Source: an uncultured Oscillospiraceae bacterium (lineage in GTDB: Bacteria > Bacillota > Clostridia > Oscillospirales > Oscillospiraceae). From it: a stretch of DNA of 63,067 nucleotides. A program made the position numbers and the translations under genes. Positions 7,951 to 14,735 of the stretch are shown here, one piece after another; position 1 is the first letter of the stretch, and every line of letters starts with the position of its first letter. The stretch covers positions 1 to 63,067 of the forward strand of contig CAJUOT010000012.1 in NCBI GenBank assembly GCA_910588135.1, in the 5' to 3' direction. The notes under the pieces were generated by a model. That model worked only from the letters and a program-made list of their open reading frames with translations, did not search any database and was not told where the DNA came from.

Positions 7951-7980
7951 CGTCCCTCCCGGCTTTTGCCGGGAGGGACG
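7951..7980. terminator. Strong hairpin after the T-box operon
   Basis: A 13-bp perfect stem (CGTCCCTCCCGGC) with a TTTT loop. The plus side lacks a T-run, so it may act as an mRNA 3' end rather than a classic terminator. Confidence 0.6.
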
Positions 7981-8005
7981 CCGCTTTGCACGGGGCCCGC
8001 CGCCC

Positions 8006-8034
8006 TTTTCAAGCGGGGAAAGGCGTGGTATAAT
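8006..8034 (+). promoter_or_regulatory. Promoter of the lipoprotein gene
   Basis: TTTTCA, 17 nt, TATAAT. It gives a 150-nt leader before the ATG at 8190. Confidence 0.55.
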
Positions 8035-8117
8035 GTTGGAAAGCGTGAGGCGGCATGGGAGGAGGGGCCGGGGCGCGGGGCCGGCAGCCGCCGGAGGCGG
8101 ACTGTAACAGATTTGGC

Positions 8118-8138
8118 ACCGCATTGTAAGCGGTTTTT
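8118..8138 (+). terminator. Terminator-like hairpin inside the leader
   Basis: A short stem ACCGC/GCGGT with a 7-nt loop followed by TTTT. It lies between the promoter at 8006-8034 and the gene, so it could be an attenuator or the end of a roughly 100-nt RNA. Confidence 0.35.
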
Positions 8139-8189
8139 AACGACTTTGCCCGGAGGCATGGGGTAAAATGGGGCAAAGGAGTGACCGTC

Positions 8190-9539
8190 ATGAGAAACAA
8201 ACTGCCCTGCCTGCTGCTGGCGGGGGCGCTGATGCTGGGCCTCGCCGCCTGCGCCCCCGGCCGGGAGAACCCCAGCCCTGCCCCGACCCTGACCACCCCG
8301 CCGCCGGAGGCTTCCATCCCGGTGCTGTCCGTCCCTTCGGCGGAGCGGCCCGCCCCGCCCCTGCCGGCGGACTGCGACCTGCCCGGCCGGGACTACCGGC
8401 CCTGGCAGAGGGGGTATATGGACTTCCTCAGCGGTCTGGCCTGGGCGGACCTGGAAAGCCGGGGACTGACCACGGAAGCGGGGGAGTACTACTGGCCCGC
8501 CTACGAAGGACTTGCGGCGGACCGGCGGGAGGTGTTCTGCATGGACGCGGGGGAACCGCTGCGTATGACCCTGGTGATGGCCCTGGGCGGCGAGAGCTAT
8601 TCCCTGTACGATGTGGACCGGGACGGTGTGCCCGAGCTGTTTGTGAAGTACGGCAGCTTTGAGGCGGCATTTACATACCAGTGCTACGCCTTTCGGGACG
8701 GGCAGGTGGTGTGTATCGGCGAGTTTGACGGAGGCCACAGCAGCCTGTATGCCCACCCGGACAAGCACGCCGTCCTGCGCGCTGAGGGCCACATGGGCTT
8801 CCATGAGGTGTACGAGTATCCCATGGAGGGGGGCGTGCTGACAGAGGAGCGGGAAATCTTCCGGGAGGAGGATGTGCGGACGTACACCCCCATGGAGGAG
8901 ATTGCCCCCGGCGCGGAATACATCGGATATTTCTACACCTGGCTGGGCACCCGGGACCGCTCCTGCTTCACCGGAGAGGCTCCGTACTCGGAGGGCAGGG
9001 CTCTGCTACTGCCCATCGCGGACTGGCAGGACGGCCCCGCCGCCACGGGAAGCAATTCGGAACAGGCCCGGACGGCCATTTTGGCGGCGCTGGACGGGAA
9101 GACAGAGGTGTACGGCGCGTCCGGCGACCACTCCTACGGCGACACCGGCCCCATCGCTTGGTTGGACTATGCCCAGGCCGTCGAGGGGGGGCACAATTCC
9201 CAGGTCACGGCCCGCATTGCGGCTCATACCTGGGTGGACATGAACGGTGACGGCCAGGAGGAATGCCTCCTCCGGCTGGAGACCGAGGGCAGACGGAACG
9301 GGGAACCCGTGTGGACGGGAGGGGAATGCCATGTTGTGCTCAGCGTGCAGGACGGCACCGTGTACGCCTACAATTTCCACCACCATTACGACGCGGTGTT
9401 TTACGACGACGGTGCAATTCTGGACAGCTATGGCGGGACGGTACGCCTGTCCTTCTGGAAGGGCCAGTGCTACGAGTACGCCGCGGCGGATTCCTCCGCC
9501 CCGCCTGTCAAGTGGGTGGACGGCCCCCCGGCGGGATAA
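8190..9539 (+). CDS. Large lipoprotein of unknown function
   Basis: A 449-residue predicted lipoprotein: hydrophobic signal, lipobox LAAC at about residues 19-22, then a Pro/Ser/Glu-rich spacer of about 30 residues. Two acidic loops, YDVDRDGVPELFVKY and WVDMNGDGQEECLLRL, resemble calcium-binding DxDxDG or FG-GAP-type turns and suggest two homologous halves. I do not recognise a catalytic motif. The ATG at 8190 has AAAGGAG 7 nt upstream; the GTG at 8181 overlaps that site. It has its own promoter and is followed by a MerR-family gene with a separate promoter. It is probably an exported sensor or binding protein anchored on the membrane. Confidence 0.75.
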   Translation: MRNKLPCLLLAGALMLGLAACAPGRENPSPAPTLTTPPPEASIPVLSVPSAERPAPPLPADCDLPGRDYRPWQRGYMDFLSGLAWADLESRGLTTEAGEYYWPAYEGLAADRREVFCMDAGEPLRMTLVMALGGESYSLYDVDRDGVPELFVKYGSFEAAFTYQCYAFRDGQVVCIGEFDGGHSSLYAHPDKHAVLRAEGHMGFHEVYEYPMEGGVLTEEREIFREEDVRTYTPMEEIAPGAEYIGYFYTWLGTRDRSCFTGEAPYSEGRALLLPIADWQDGPAATGSNSEQARTAILAALDGKTEVYGASGDHSYGDTGPIAWLDYAQAVEGGHNSQVTARIAAHTWVDMNGDGQEECLLRLETEGRRNGEPVWTGGECHVVLSVQDGTVYAYNFHHHYDAVFYDDGAILDSYGGTVRLSFWKGQCYEYAAADSSAPPVKWVDGPPAG

Positions 9540-9564
9540 ATTTTTGGTTTTTTGCAGAAAACGC

Positions 9565-9595
9565 TTGACTGTGGAGCGGCTTGACGCTTTACCAT
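9565..9595 (+). promoter_or_regulatory. MerR-type promoter with 19-nt spacer
   Basis: TTGACT, exactly 19 nt, TACCAT. The spacer contains an AGCG/CGCT dyad. Overlong spacers are the hallmark of MerR-controlled promoters, so the downstream MerR protein probably regulates itself. Confidence 0.65.
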
Positions 9596-9614
9596 GGCCC
9601 TGGGAGGTGGTTCT

Positions 9615-11138
9615 ATGACCATCAAGGAGCTGGAACAGAGGACGGGTATGGCCCGGGCAAACATCCGCTTTTACGAGGGGGAGGGCCTGCTGTCCCCGCG
9701 GCGGCTGGACAACGGCTACCGGGACTACTCGGAGGAGGACGAGCGGACGCTGGAGAAGATCAAGCTGCTGCGGCAGCTCCAGCTGGACATCGACACCATC
9801 CGGAAGGTTCAGGCGGGGGTCCTCACCCTGGAGCAGGCGCTGTTCACCCAGGCCACCCGGCTGGAGGGGGACCGGGCGGTGATCGAGCGGGCGCTGGAGG
9901 TGTGCCGGGAGCTGGAGCGCAGCGGGGTGGAGTACGCCGCCCTGGATCCCCAGCCCTGGCTCAGCCAGCTGGAATCACCCCGGCGGACCGCCCTGCCCGC
10001 ACAGCCCGTTCCCCCGCCCTCCCCGGAAGAGGAAGAAGAGCGGGACGTGGAGCCCCGGGCCTGCTACTGCCCCTGGCAGCGCCTGTTTGCCCGGTCGCTG
10101 GACATGGCGCTCTATGACACGCTGATCAATCTGGCGTGGCTGCTGGCCTTCCGGGATCAGAGCTTCCTCCGCTTTCAGACAGCGCCCTTTTTTGCCGCCC
10201 TGTGCGGCATGGCGCTGCTGGCGCTCACCCTGGCGCTGGAGCCGCTCTGGCTGCACTGCTGGGGCTGGACGCCGGGGAAGTGGGTGTTTGGCCTGAAGCT
10301 CCGGAACCGGGACGGCTCCAAACTTTCCCTTGCCCAGGGCTGGGCGCGCAGCTGGGCGCTGGCCGGGGAGGGCTACGGCTGGAACATCCCCCTGTGGAAC
10401 CTGTGGCAGATGTGGCGGGGCCGCGCGGCCGGCCTGGAGGGCCGGGACGGCCCCTGGGACAGCGAATATGGTTACCGCCGCTATACCAAGGTGGACCGGC
10501 GGTTCAGCGCCCCGGCCTTTGTGGCGGCCCGGGCGGCGCTGGCGGGGGTGGTGGTGCTGGCTTCGCTGTGGAGCGCTGCCCCTCCCTGCCGGGGAGAGCT
10601 GACGGTGGGGGAGTTTACGGAGAACTATGGGCACTTTGCCCGCTTCCTGGATTCCAGCACCGGGACGATCCGCATGGACCGGGACGGGCGCTGGGTGGAA
10701 GCGGACGGACAGCCGGGGGGCACAATCCAGGTAAAGGTCGGCGAGGCGTGGGTGGAGGCGGACACCCCCCGCTGGGACGAGCCGGAGTTCACCCTGGAGG
10801 ACGGCCATGTGAAAGCGGTGACCCTGCGGGTGTCGGGCGGTTATCTGGACAGCGTGCCCAACTCCATCCGGGAGACGGTGGCGGCGCTGGCCCTGTCCGG
10901 CTCGACGGACGGCTGGCGCCGGTTCGGCCTGGATATAGACGGCTGGCAGGAAGCGGTGTCGGAGGTGTTGGGCCGGTGCGAGGACGGGGAGACGGAATAC
11001 CGCGGCCTGCGGATCGTCCAGCGGGTGAAGATGACGGGCTATGAGGAGGGCGCAAGGGGCTTTCCATACTTCATGACCCCCATCCTGGAGGAGCGGCAGC
11101 GCTTTGAACGGACGGTGACCATTTCCCTGACGGAGTAA
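9615..11138 (+). CDS. MerR regulator fused to an RDD-type membrane domain
   Basis: A 507-residue fusion. Residues 1-70 are a MerR winged helix (ANIRFYEGEGLL, NGYRDYSEEDERTLEKIKLLR), followed by a coiled-coil helix. Around residues 150-290 lies an RDD-like membrane domain (ARSLDMALYDTLINLAW with the Arg and Asp in place, and GWTPGKWVFGLKLRNRDG). Another hydrophobic helix lies near residue 305, and the last 190 residues are a soluble domain without a recognised family. The ATG at 9615 has GGAGGTGG upstream. It would act as a membrane-tethered one-component regulator. Its N-terminus is clearly related to the membrane-anchored MerR at 27235-27885. Confidence 0.85.
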   Translation: MTIKELEQRTGMARANIRFYEGEGLLSPRRLDNGYRDYSEEDERTLEKIKLLRQLQLDIDTIRKVQAGVLTLEQALFTQATRLEGDRAVIERALEVCRELERSGVEYAALDPQPWLSQLESPRRTALPAQPVPPPSPEEEEERDVEPRACYCPWQRLFARSLDMALYDTLINLAWLLAFRDQSFLRFQTAPFFAALCGMALLALTLALEPLWLHCWGWTPGKWVFGLKLRNRDGSKLSLAQGWARSWALAGEGYGWNIPLWNLWQMWRGRAAGLEGRDGPWDSEYGYRRYTKVDRRFSAPAFVAARAALAGVVVLASLWSAAPPCRGELTVGEFTENYGHFARFLDSSTGTIRMDRDGRWVEADGQPGGTIQVKVGEAWVEADTPRWDEPEFTLEDGHVKAVTLRVSGGYLDSVPNSIRETVAALALSGSTDGWRRFGLDIDGWQEAVSEVLGRCEDGETEYRGLRIVQRVKMTGYEEGARGFPYFMTPILEERQRFERTVTISLTE

Positions 11139-11189
11139 ATGAACAGGCCCGCCCCGTCTAAGGGGGCGGGCGGAAAGGAGTTGGAACGC

Positions 11190-12029
11190 ATGGCCGGAAA
11201 GCTCTATCTGGTGCCCACCCCCATCGGGAACCTGGGGGACATCAGCCGCCGGGCGGCGGAAATTTTGGCGCAGGCGGATTTCATCGCCGCCGAGGACACC
11301 AGGGTGACGGTGAAGCTGCTCAACCACCTGGGGCTGCGCAAGCCCATGGCGGCCTACCACCGGCATAACTGCGGGACGGCGGGACCCGCCATCCTGGGGC
11401 GGATGGAGGCGGGGGAGACGTGCGCCCTGGTCACCGACGCGGGCACCCCGGCCATCTCCGACCCGGGGGAGGAGCTGGTGGCCCTGTGCGCGGCGTCGGG
11501 CGTCCCGGTGGAGGCCGTCCCGGGGCCCTGTGCCCTGACGGTGGCACTGTCGGTGTCCGGCCTGCCTACGGCCCGGTTCACCTTCGAGGGCTTTCTGCCC
11601 CTGAACAAAAAAAACCGCCGGGCCCGGCTGGACGCCCTGGCGGACGAGGGGCGCACCATGATTTTTTACGAGGCCCCACACAAGCTGCGCGCCACTCTGG
11701 ACGATCTGGCGGACACCTTTGGCCCGGACCGGCCTGTGGCGGTGTGCCGGGAGCTGACCAAGCTACACGAGGAGGTGCTGCGCCTCACCGTGGGGGAGGC
11801 CCGGGACCACTATGCCGCCCAGGAGCCCCGGGGGGAGTTCGTGCTGGTGGTGGGGGGGCGGCCGTCCCCGGAAAAAACGGAGGGGGACTGGGACGCCGCC
11901 CTGGAGCGGACGGAGGCGCTGCGCCGGGAAGGGCTGCCGCTGAAGGCGGCGGCGGCCCGCGCGGCGGAGGAATACGGCGTGAAAAAGCGCGCGCTGTACA
12001 ACGAAGCCGCCGCCCGAACGGGGAAATGA
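11190..12029 (+). CDS. rsmI: 16S rRNA (cytidine1402-2'-O)-methyltransferase RsmI
   Basis: A 279-residue tetrapyrrole-methylase-fold enzyme that methylates the 2'-O of C1402 in the 30S decoding centre. Signatures are LYLVPTPIGNLGDIS at the N-terminus, AAEDTRVTVKLLNHL, DAGTPAISDPGEELV, the GFLPLNKKNRRARL motif and MIFYEAPHKL. The ATG at 11190 has AAAGGAG at 9 nt; an upstream in-frame ATG overlaps a GC-rich hairpin (about 11145-11172). It is convergent with abrB, the same neighbour as in Bacillus subtilis, where both lie near oriC. Confidence 0.95.
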   Translation: MAGKLYLVPTPIGNLGDISRRAAEILAQADFIAAEDTRVTVKLLNHLGLRKPMAAYHRHNCGTAGPAILGRMEAGETCALVTDAGTPAISDPGEELVALCAASGVPVEAVPGPCALTVALSVSGLPTARFTFEGFLPLNKKNRRARLDALADEGRTMIFYEAPHKLRATLDDLADTFGPDRPVAVCRELTKLHEEVLRLTVGEARDHYAAQEPRGEFVLVVGGRPSPEKTEGDWDAALERTEALRREGLPLKAAAARAAEEYGVKKRALYNEAAARTGK

Positions 12030-12284
12030 TTTCCACACTGTAATGGTAAAAATGACCAGATATGAAGGAATTTACCTTGATTTTCACGAAAAAAATACCG
12101 ATTTCCATGAAAAACTTTCGTTTCAAAAGAGGAATTTTGTGAAAATGCCTTTCCCGCCCTGACAGGGCCGGAAGAGAAAGTGTGAAAATGATAACAAATG
12201 GTATAATGTTTCTGGAAATAATTGGGGCCGTTGTCAGGGGAGAAACCTGTCGAAACAAGAGGGGGCCCGGCCAAAATTTTTCGA
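12030..12284. other. Gene-free stretch between rsmI and the abrB terminator
   Basis: An A/T-rich segment unlike its GC-rich surroundings, with several TTTC/GAAA-containing half-repeats. A TATAAT lies at 12202-12207 on the plus strand with only a weak -35 (TGTGAA). A short RNA running to the hairpin at 12285-12315 is possible, but no gene can be supported. Confidence 0.35.
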
Positions 12285-12315
12285 CAAAAAAAGCCGCCGG
12301 TTTCCGGCGGCTTTT
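12285..12315 (-). terminator. Terminator of abrB
   Basis: An 8-bp stem (GCCGCCGG) with a 3-nt loop, followed on the minus strand by seven T. The plus side also has TTTT, so it may stop readthrough from rsmI. Confidence 0.85.
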
Positions 12316-12338
12316 CCCACAACTGTCGGGCCGGGGAA

Positions 12339-12581
12339 TTATTTGCTGCCCAGGTCTTTCAGGCAGCCCATGCAGATGTTTTTCCCCTTGAAGGACGTGA
12401 TTTCTCTGGAATCCCCACAGAAGATGCAGGCGGGCTGATATTTGTTCAGAATGATGGATGGCCCGTCCACATAGATTTCCAGGGGATCGCGCTCTGCGAT
12501 GTCCAGGGTGCGGCGCAGCTCGATAGGCAGCACAATGCGCCCCAGCTCATCGACTTTTCGAACGATTCCGGTTGCTTTCAT
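12339..12581 (-). CDS. abrB: AbrB-family transition-state regulator
   Basis: An 80-residue DNA-binding protein with the AbrB/SpoVT swapped-hairpin barrel: KATGIVRKVDELGRIVLPIE, then RDPLEIYVDGPSIIL. The C-terminus carries two CxxC pairs (CIFC and CMGC) that probably bind zinc, an arrangement seen in clostridial AbrB proteins but not in Bacillus AbrB. The ATG at 12581 has GAGGAGG about 10 nt upstream. It would repress stationary-phase and sporulation genes. A strong promoter and a terminator flank it, so it is monocistronic. Confidence 0.9.
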   Translation of the reverse strand: MKATGIVRKVDELGRIVLPIELRRTLDIAERDPLEIYVDGPSIILNKYQPACIFCGDSREITSFKGKNICMGCLKDLGSK

Positions 12582-12639
12582 TTTCGAAGTCCTCCTCGCG
12601 CCATGCAATGAATTTTTTCACATCACATACTACAACCTC

Positions 12640-12667
12640 ATTATAACACAACGTATAATTTTGTCAA
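12640..12667 (-). promoter_or_regulatory. Strong promoter of abrB
   Basis: Minus-strand perfect TTGACA, 16 nt, perfect TATAAT. Confidence 0.85.
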
Positions 12668-12797
12668 TCAAAATATTGGGGAAAATCCGTAATTATTGGG
12701 AACGCTGTCGAATCATACCATACCGTCCTGATTTTGGGACATGATTTTGTGGCTGGCGCCGTATATATGGGGGGACGGACAAAGGAGGGACCGATAT

Positions 12798-13373
12798 ATG
12801 GCGATGTCGCTGATCTGGACGGCGATGGTTGGGGCGGCCATTTTGTGCGGCCTGGCCACGGGGAACGGCCCCGCGGTGGCAAAAGGGGCGCTGGACGGGG
12901 CCGCCGCCGGGGTGGAGCTGTGCCTTTCCATGATGGGGGTGCTGTGCCTGTGGATGGGGGTGATGGAGGTGATGGAGCGCTCGGGGATTGCCCGGGGGCT
13001 GTCCCGCCTGCTGCGGCCCGCCATCGGCTGGCTGTACCCGGGGTTTGCCGGGGATAAAAAGGTGATGGACGCGGTGAGCGCCAACCTGTCCGCCAACCTG
13101 CTGGGGCTGGGCAACGCGGCCACCCCCCTGGGGCTGGAGGCGTCCCGCCTCATGGCGGAGCGCACCCCCGGCGTGGCGTCGGACGGGCTGTGTATGCTGG
13201 TGGTGACCAACACCGCGTCCCTCCAGCTCATCCCCACCACGGTGGCCTCCCTGCGGGCCGCGGCGGGGAGCGCCAACCCCTTCGACATTCTGCCGGCGGT
13301 GTGGCTGGCGTCGGCGGTGTCCATCACGGTGGGGGTGACGGCGGCCAAGCTGTTCGCCCGTTGGTGGAGGTAG
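12798..13373 (+). CDS. spmA: Spore maturation protein SpmA
   Basis: A 191-residue membrane protein with the gate (nucleoside-recognition) domain. Signatures are AMSLIWTAMVGAAI at the start, MGVLCLWMGVMEVMERSG, and VSANLSANLLGLGNAATPLG. SpmA and SpmB act with the cortex-modifying carboxypeptidase in spore core dehydration in Bacillus. The ATG at 12798 follows AAAGGAGGG. SpmB begins 3 nt after its stop, so the pair is one operon. Confidence 0.92.
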   Translation: MAMSLIWTAMVGAAILCGLATGNGPAVAKGALDGAAAGVELCLSMMGVLCLWMGVMEVMERSGIARGLSRLLRPAIGWLYPGFAGDKKVMDAVSANLSANLLGLGNAATPLGLEASRLMAERTPGVASDGLCMLVVTNTASLQLIPTTVASLRAAAGSANPFDILPAVWLASAVSITVGVTAAKLFARWWR

Positions 13374-13376
13374 GCC

Positions 13377-13895
13377 ATGGACCTGCTGTTTACCATGCTG
13401 GTGCCCTTTCTCATGCTGGGGACGGCCCTGTGGGGGATGTGGAAGCGGGTGGACCTGTGGGGGGCGCTCACCGGCGGGGCGGAGAAGGGCCTGAAGGTGT
13501 CCCTGCGGATTATGCCCCCCCTCATCGGCCTGCTGACGGCGGTGTATATGCTGCGCGCCTCCGGGGCGTTGGAGCTGCTGGGGCAGGCGGTGGGGCCGCT
13601 GCTGTCCGCGGTGGGTATCCCGGCGGAGACCATCGGCCTGCTGCTGGTGCGCCCGGTGAGCGGCTCGGCGGCCCTGGGCGTGGGGGCGGAGCTCATCGAG
13701 ACCTACGGCCCCGACTCCCTGGTGGGCCGGACGGCGGCGGTGATGCTGGGCTCCACCGAGACCACGTTCTACACCATCGCGGTGTATTTCGGCGCGGCCA
13801 AGGTGGCTAAGACCCGCTACGCCGTCCCGGCGGCGCTGTGCGCGGACATCGCGGGGTTTTTGGCGGCGTCCTGGGCGGTCAGGCTGCTGTTCTAA
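13377..13895 (+). CDS. spmB: Spore maturation protein SpmB
   Basis: A 172-residue partner of SpmA with the same gate-type fold. Signatures are GAEKGLKVSLRIMPPLIGLL, VRPVSGSAALGVGAELI, and MLGSTETTFYTIAVYFG. It starts 3 nt after spmA and is translationally coupled. A strong stem-loop directly after the stop ends the operon. In Bacillus, spmAB are in one operon with dacB; here the carboxypeptidase gene is separate (21273-22643). Confidence 0.93.
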   Translation: MDLLFTMLVPFLMLGTALWGMWKRVDLWGALTGGAEKGLKVSLRIMPPLIGLLTAVYMLRASGALELLGQAVGPLLSAVGIPAETIGLLLVRPVSGSAALGVGAELIETYGPDSLVGRTAAVMLGSTETTFYTIAVYFGAAKVAKTRYAVPAALCADIAGFLAASWAVRLLF

Positions 13896-13898
13896 AAA

Positions 13899-13932
13899 AG
13901 CCCAGCCGGGGGAGCCACCCCCGGCTGGGCTT
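13899..13932. terminator. Terminator between spmB and a convergent gene
   Basis: A roughly 14-bp stem built on AAGCCCAGCCGGGG, preceded by six A (a T-run for the minus-strand gene). It is likely bidirectional. Confidence 0.75.
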
Positions 13933-13944
13933 GTAAGTTCAATT

Positions 13945-14550
13945 CTAGCGCTGCATGGCGCTCAGGGTGTCCGCCAGCACGCGGAAAATGTCGTGGCGCC
14001 TGTTGTTTGCGTCCAGCAGCGAGTTGGAGGCCCCGACGGGCTTCCACAGGCTCATCTCCTTCGCCCAGGCCAACACGTTGGCGCCTGTGGGGCGGTAGGA
14101 GATGGAGGGGGCGGGGGGCGTGCTCCCGGTCCAGACGAGCGCGCTGCCCATGCTGCCCCGGAGGGGGCCGTCCTTCAAAATGTCCCAGTGTCCGACGCAG
14201 ACAAGCTCCCCATTGGGGACGAGATCCCCGCGATAATCCAGATAGCTCATATCGCCCTTCGTAAGCGCGCCCTTCCCGATCAAATCCTCCAGGAGGGAAT
14301 CGTATTCCTTCTGGGTCATGTTGGTGGGGTCATAACGGGCGGCAAGCTCTTTGATGTCCAGTTCAGACAGCGGCCGGCGGGTAACATCCTTCTGGGGTCC
14401 TGCCTCGGTCTGGTGTTTTTCCCGCGCCGCCCGGACCTCCTCCAGCAGGGCCGCGAAGTCCGCCTCGGCGCTGCCCAGGCTCTGGTCCTTGGTCTTGCTT
14501 ACGGAGAAACCGAGGCCGGGGATGTAAAGGGCGTCTCTGATGTCGATCAT
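13945..14550 (-). CDS. Hypothetical protein
   Basis: A 201-residue soluble protein with no signal peptide and no domain I recognise. The N-terminus (MIDIRDALYIPGLGFSVSKT) is followed by a charged helical region to about residue 65, then NMTQKEYDSLLEDLIGKGAL, a pattern seen in uncharacterised Clostridia proteins, and a Pro/Ser/Gly-rich C-terminal half. The ATG at 14550 has GGAGATGG upstream. It stands alone between spmB and the EF-G-like gene. I can propose no function. Confidence 0.65.
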   Translation of the reverse strand: MIDIRDALYIPGLGFSVSKTKDQSLGSAEADFAALLEEVRAAREKHQTEAGPQKDVTRRPLSELDIKELAARYDPTNMTQKEYDSLLEDLIGKGALTKGDMSYLDYRGDLVPNGELVCVGHWDILKDGPLRGSMGSALVWTGSTPPAPSISYRPTGANVLAWAKEMSLWKPVGASNSLLDANNRRHDIFRVLADTLSAMQR

Positions 14551-14686
14551 GTTTTACCATCTCCTGTTTCAGACTGGCGCAATCCGTTGCAGTTTTATGA
14601 TGCCTGACCGGGTGCAGTCCGTTGCCTCCCTATCTGATATATCGGAAATCAGCCGGGGGAAATAATCATTTTCATCAAATTCTTCC

Positions 14687-14722
14687 AAAAAGGGGACGCT
14701 TCCTTCGAAGCGCCCCCTTTTG
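14687..14722. terminator. Bidirectional terminator after the EF-G-like gene
   Basis: A long stem with A-rich and T-rich flanks (AAAAAGGGG...CCCCCTTTT) and a CTTC loop. Confidence 0.8.
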
Positions 14723-14735
14723 GCATTTTTATGGA

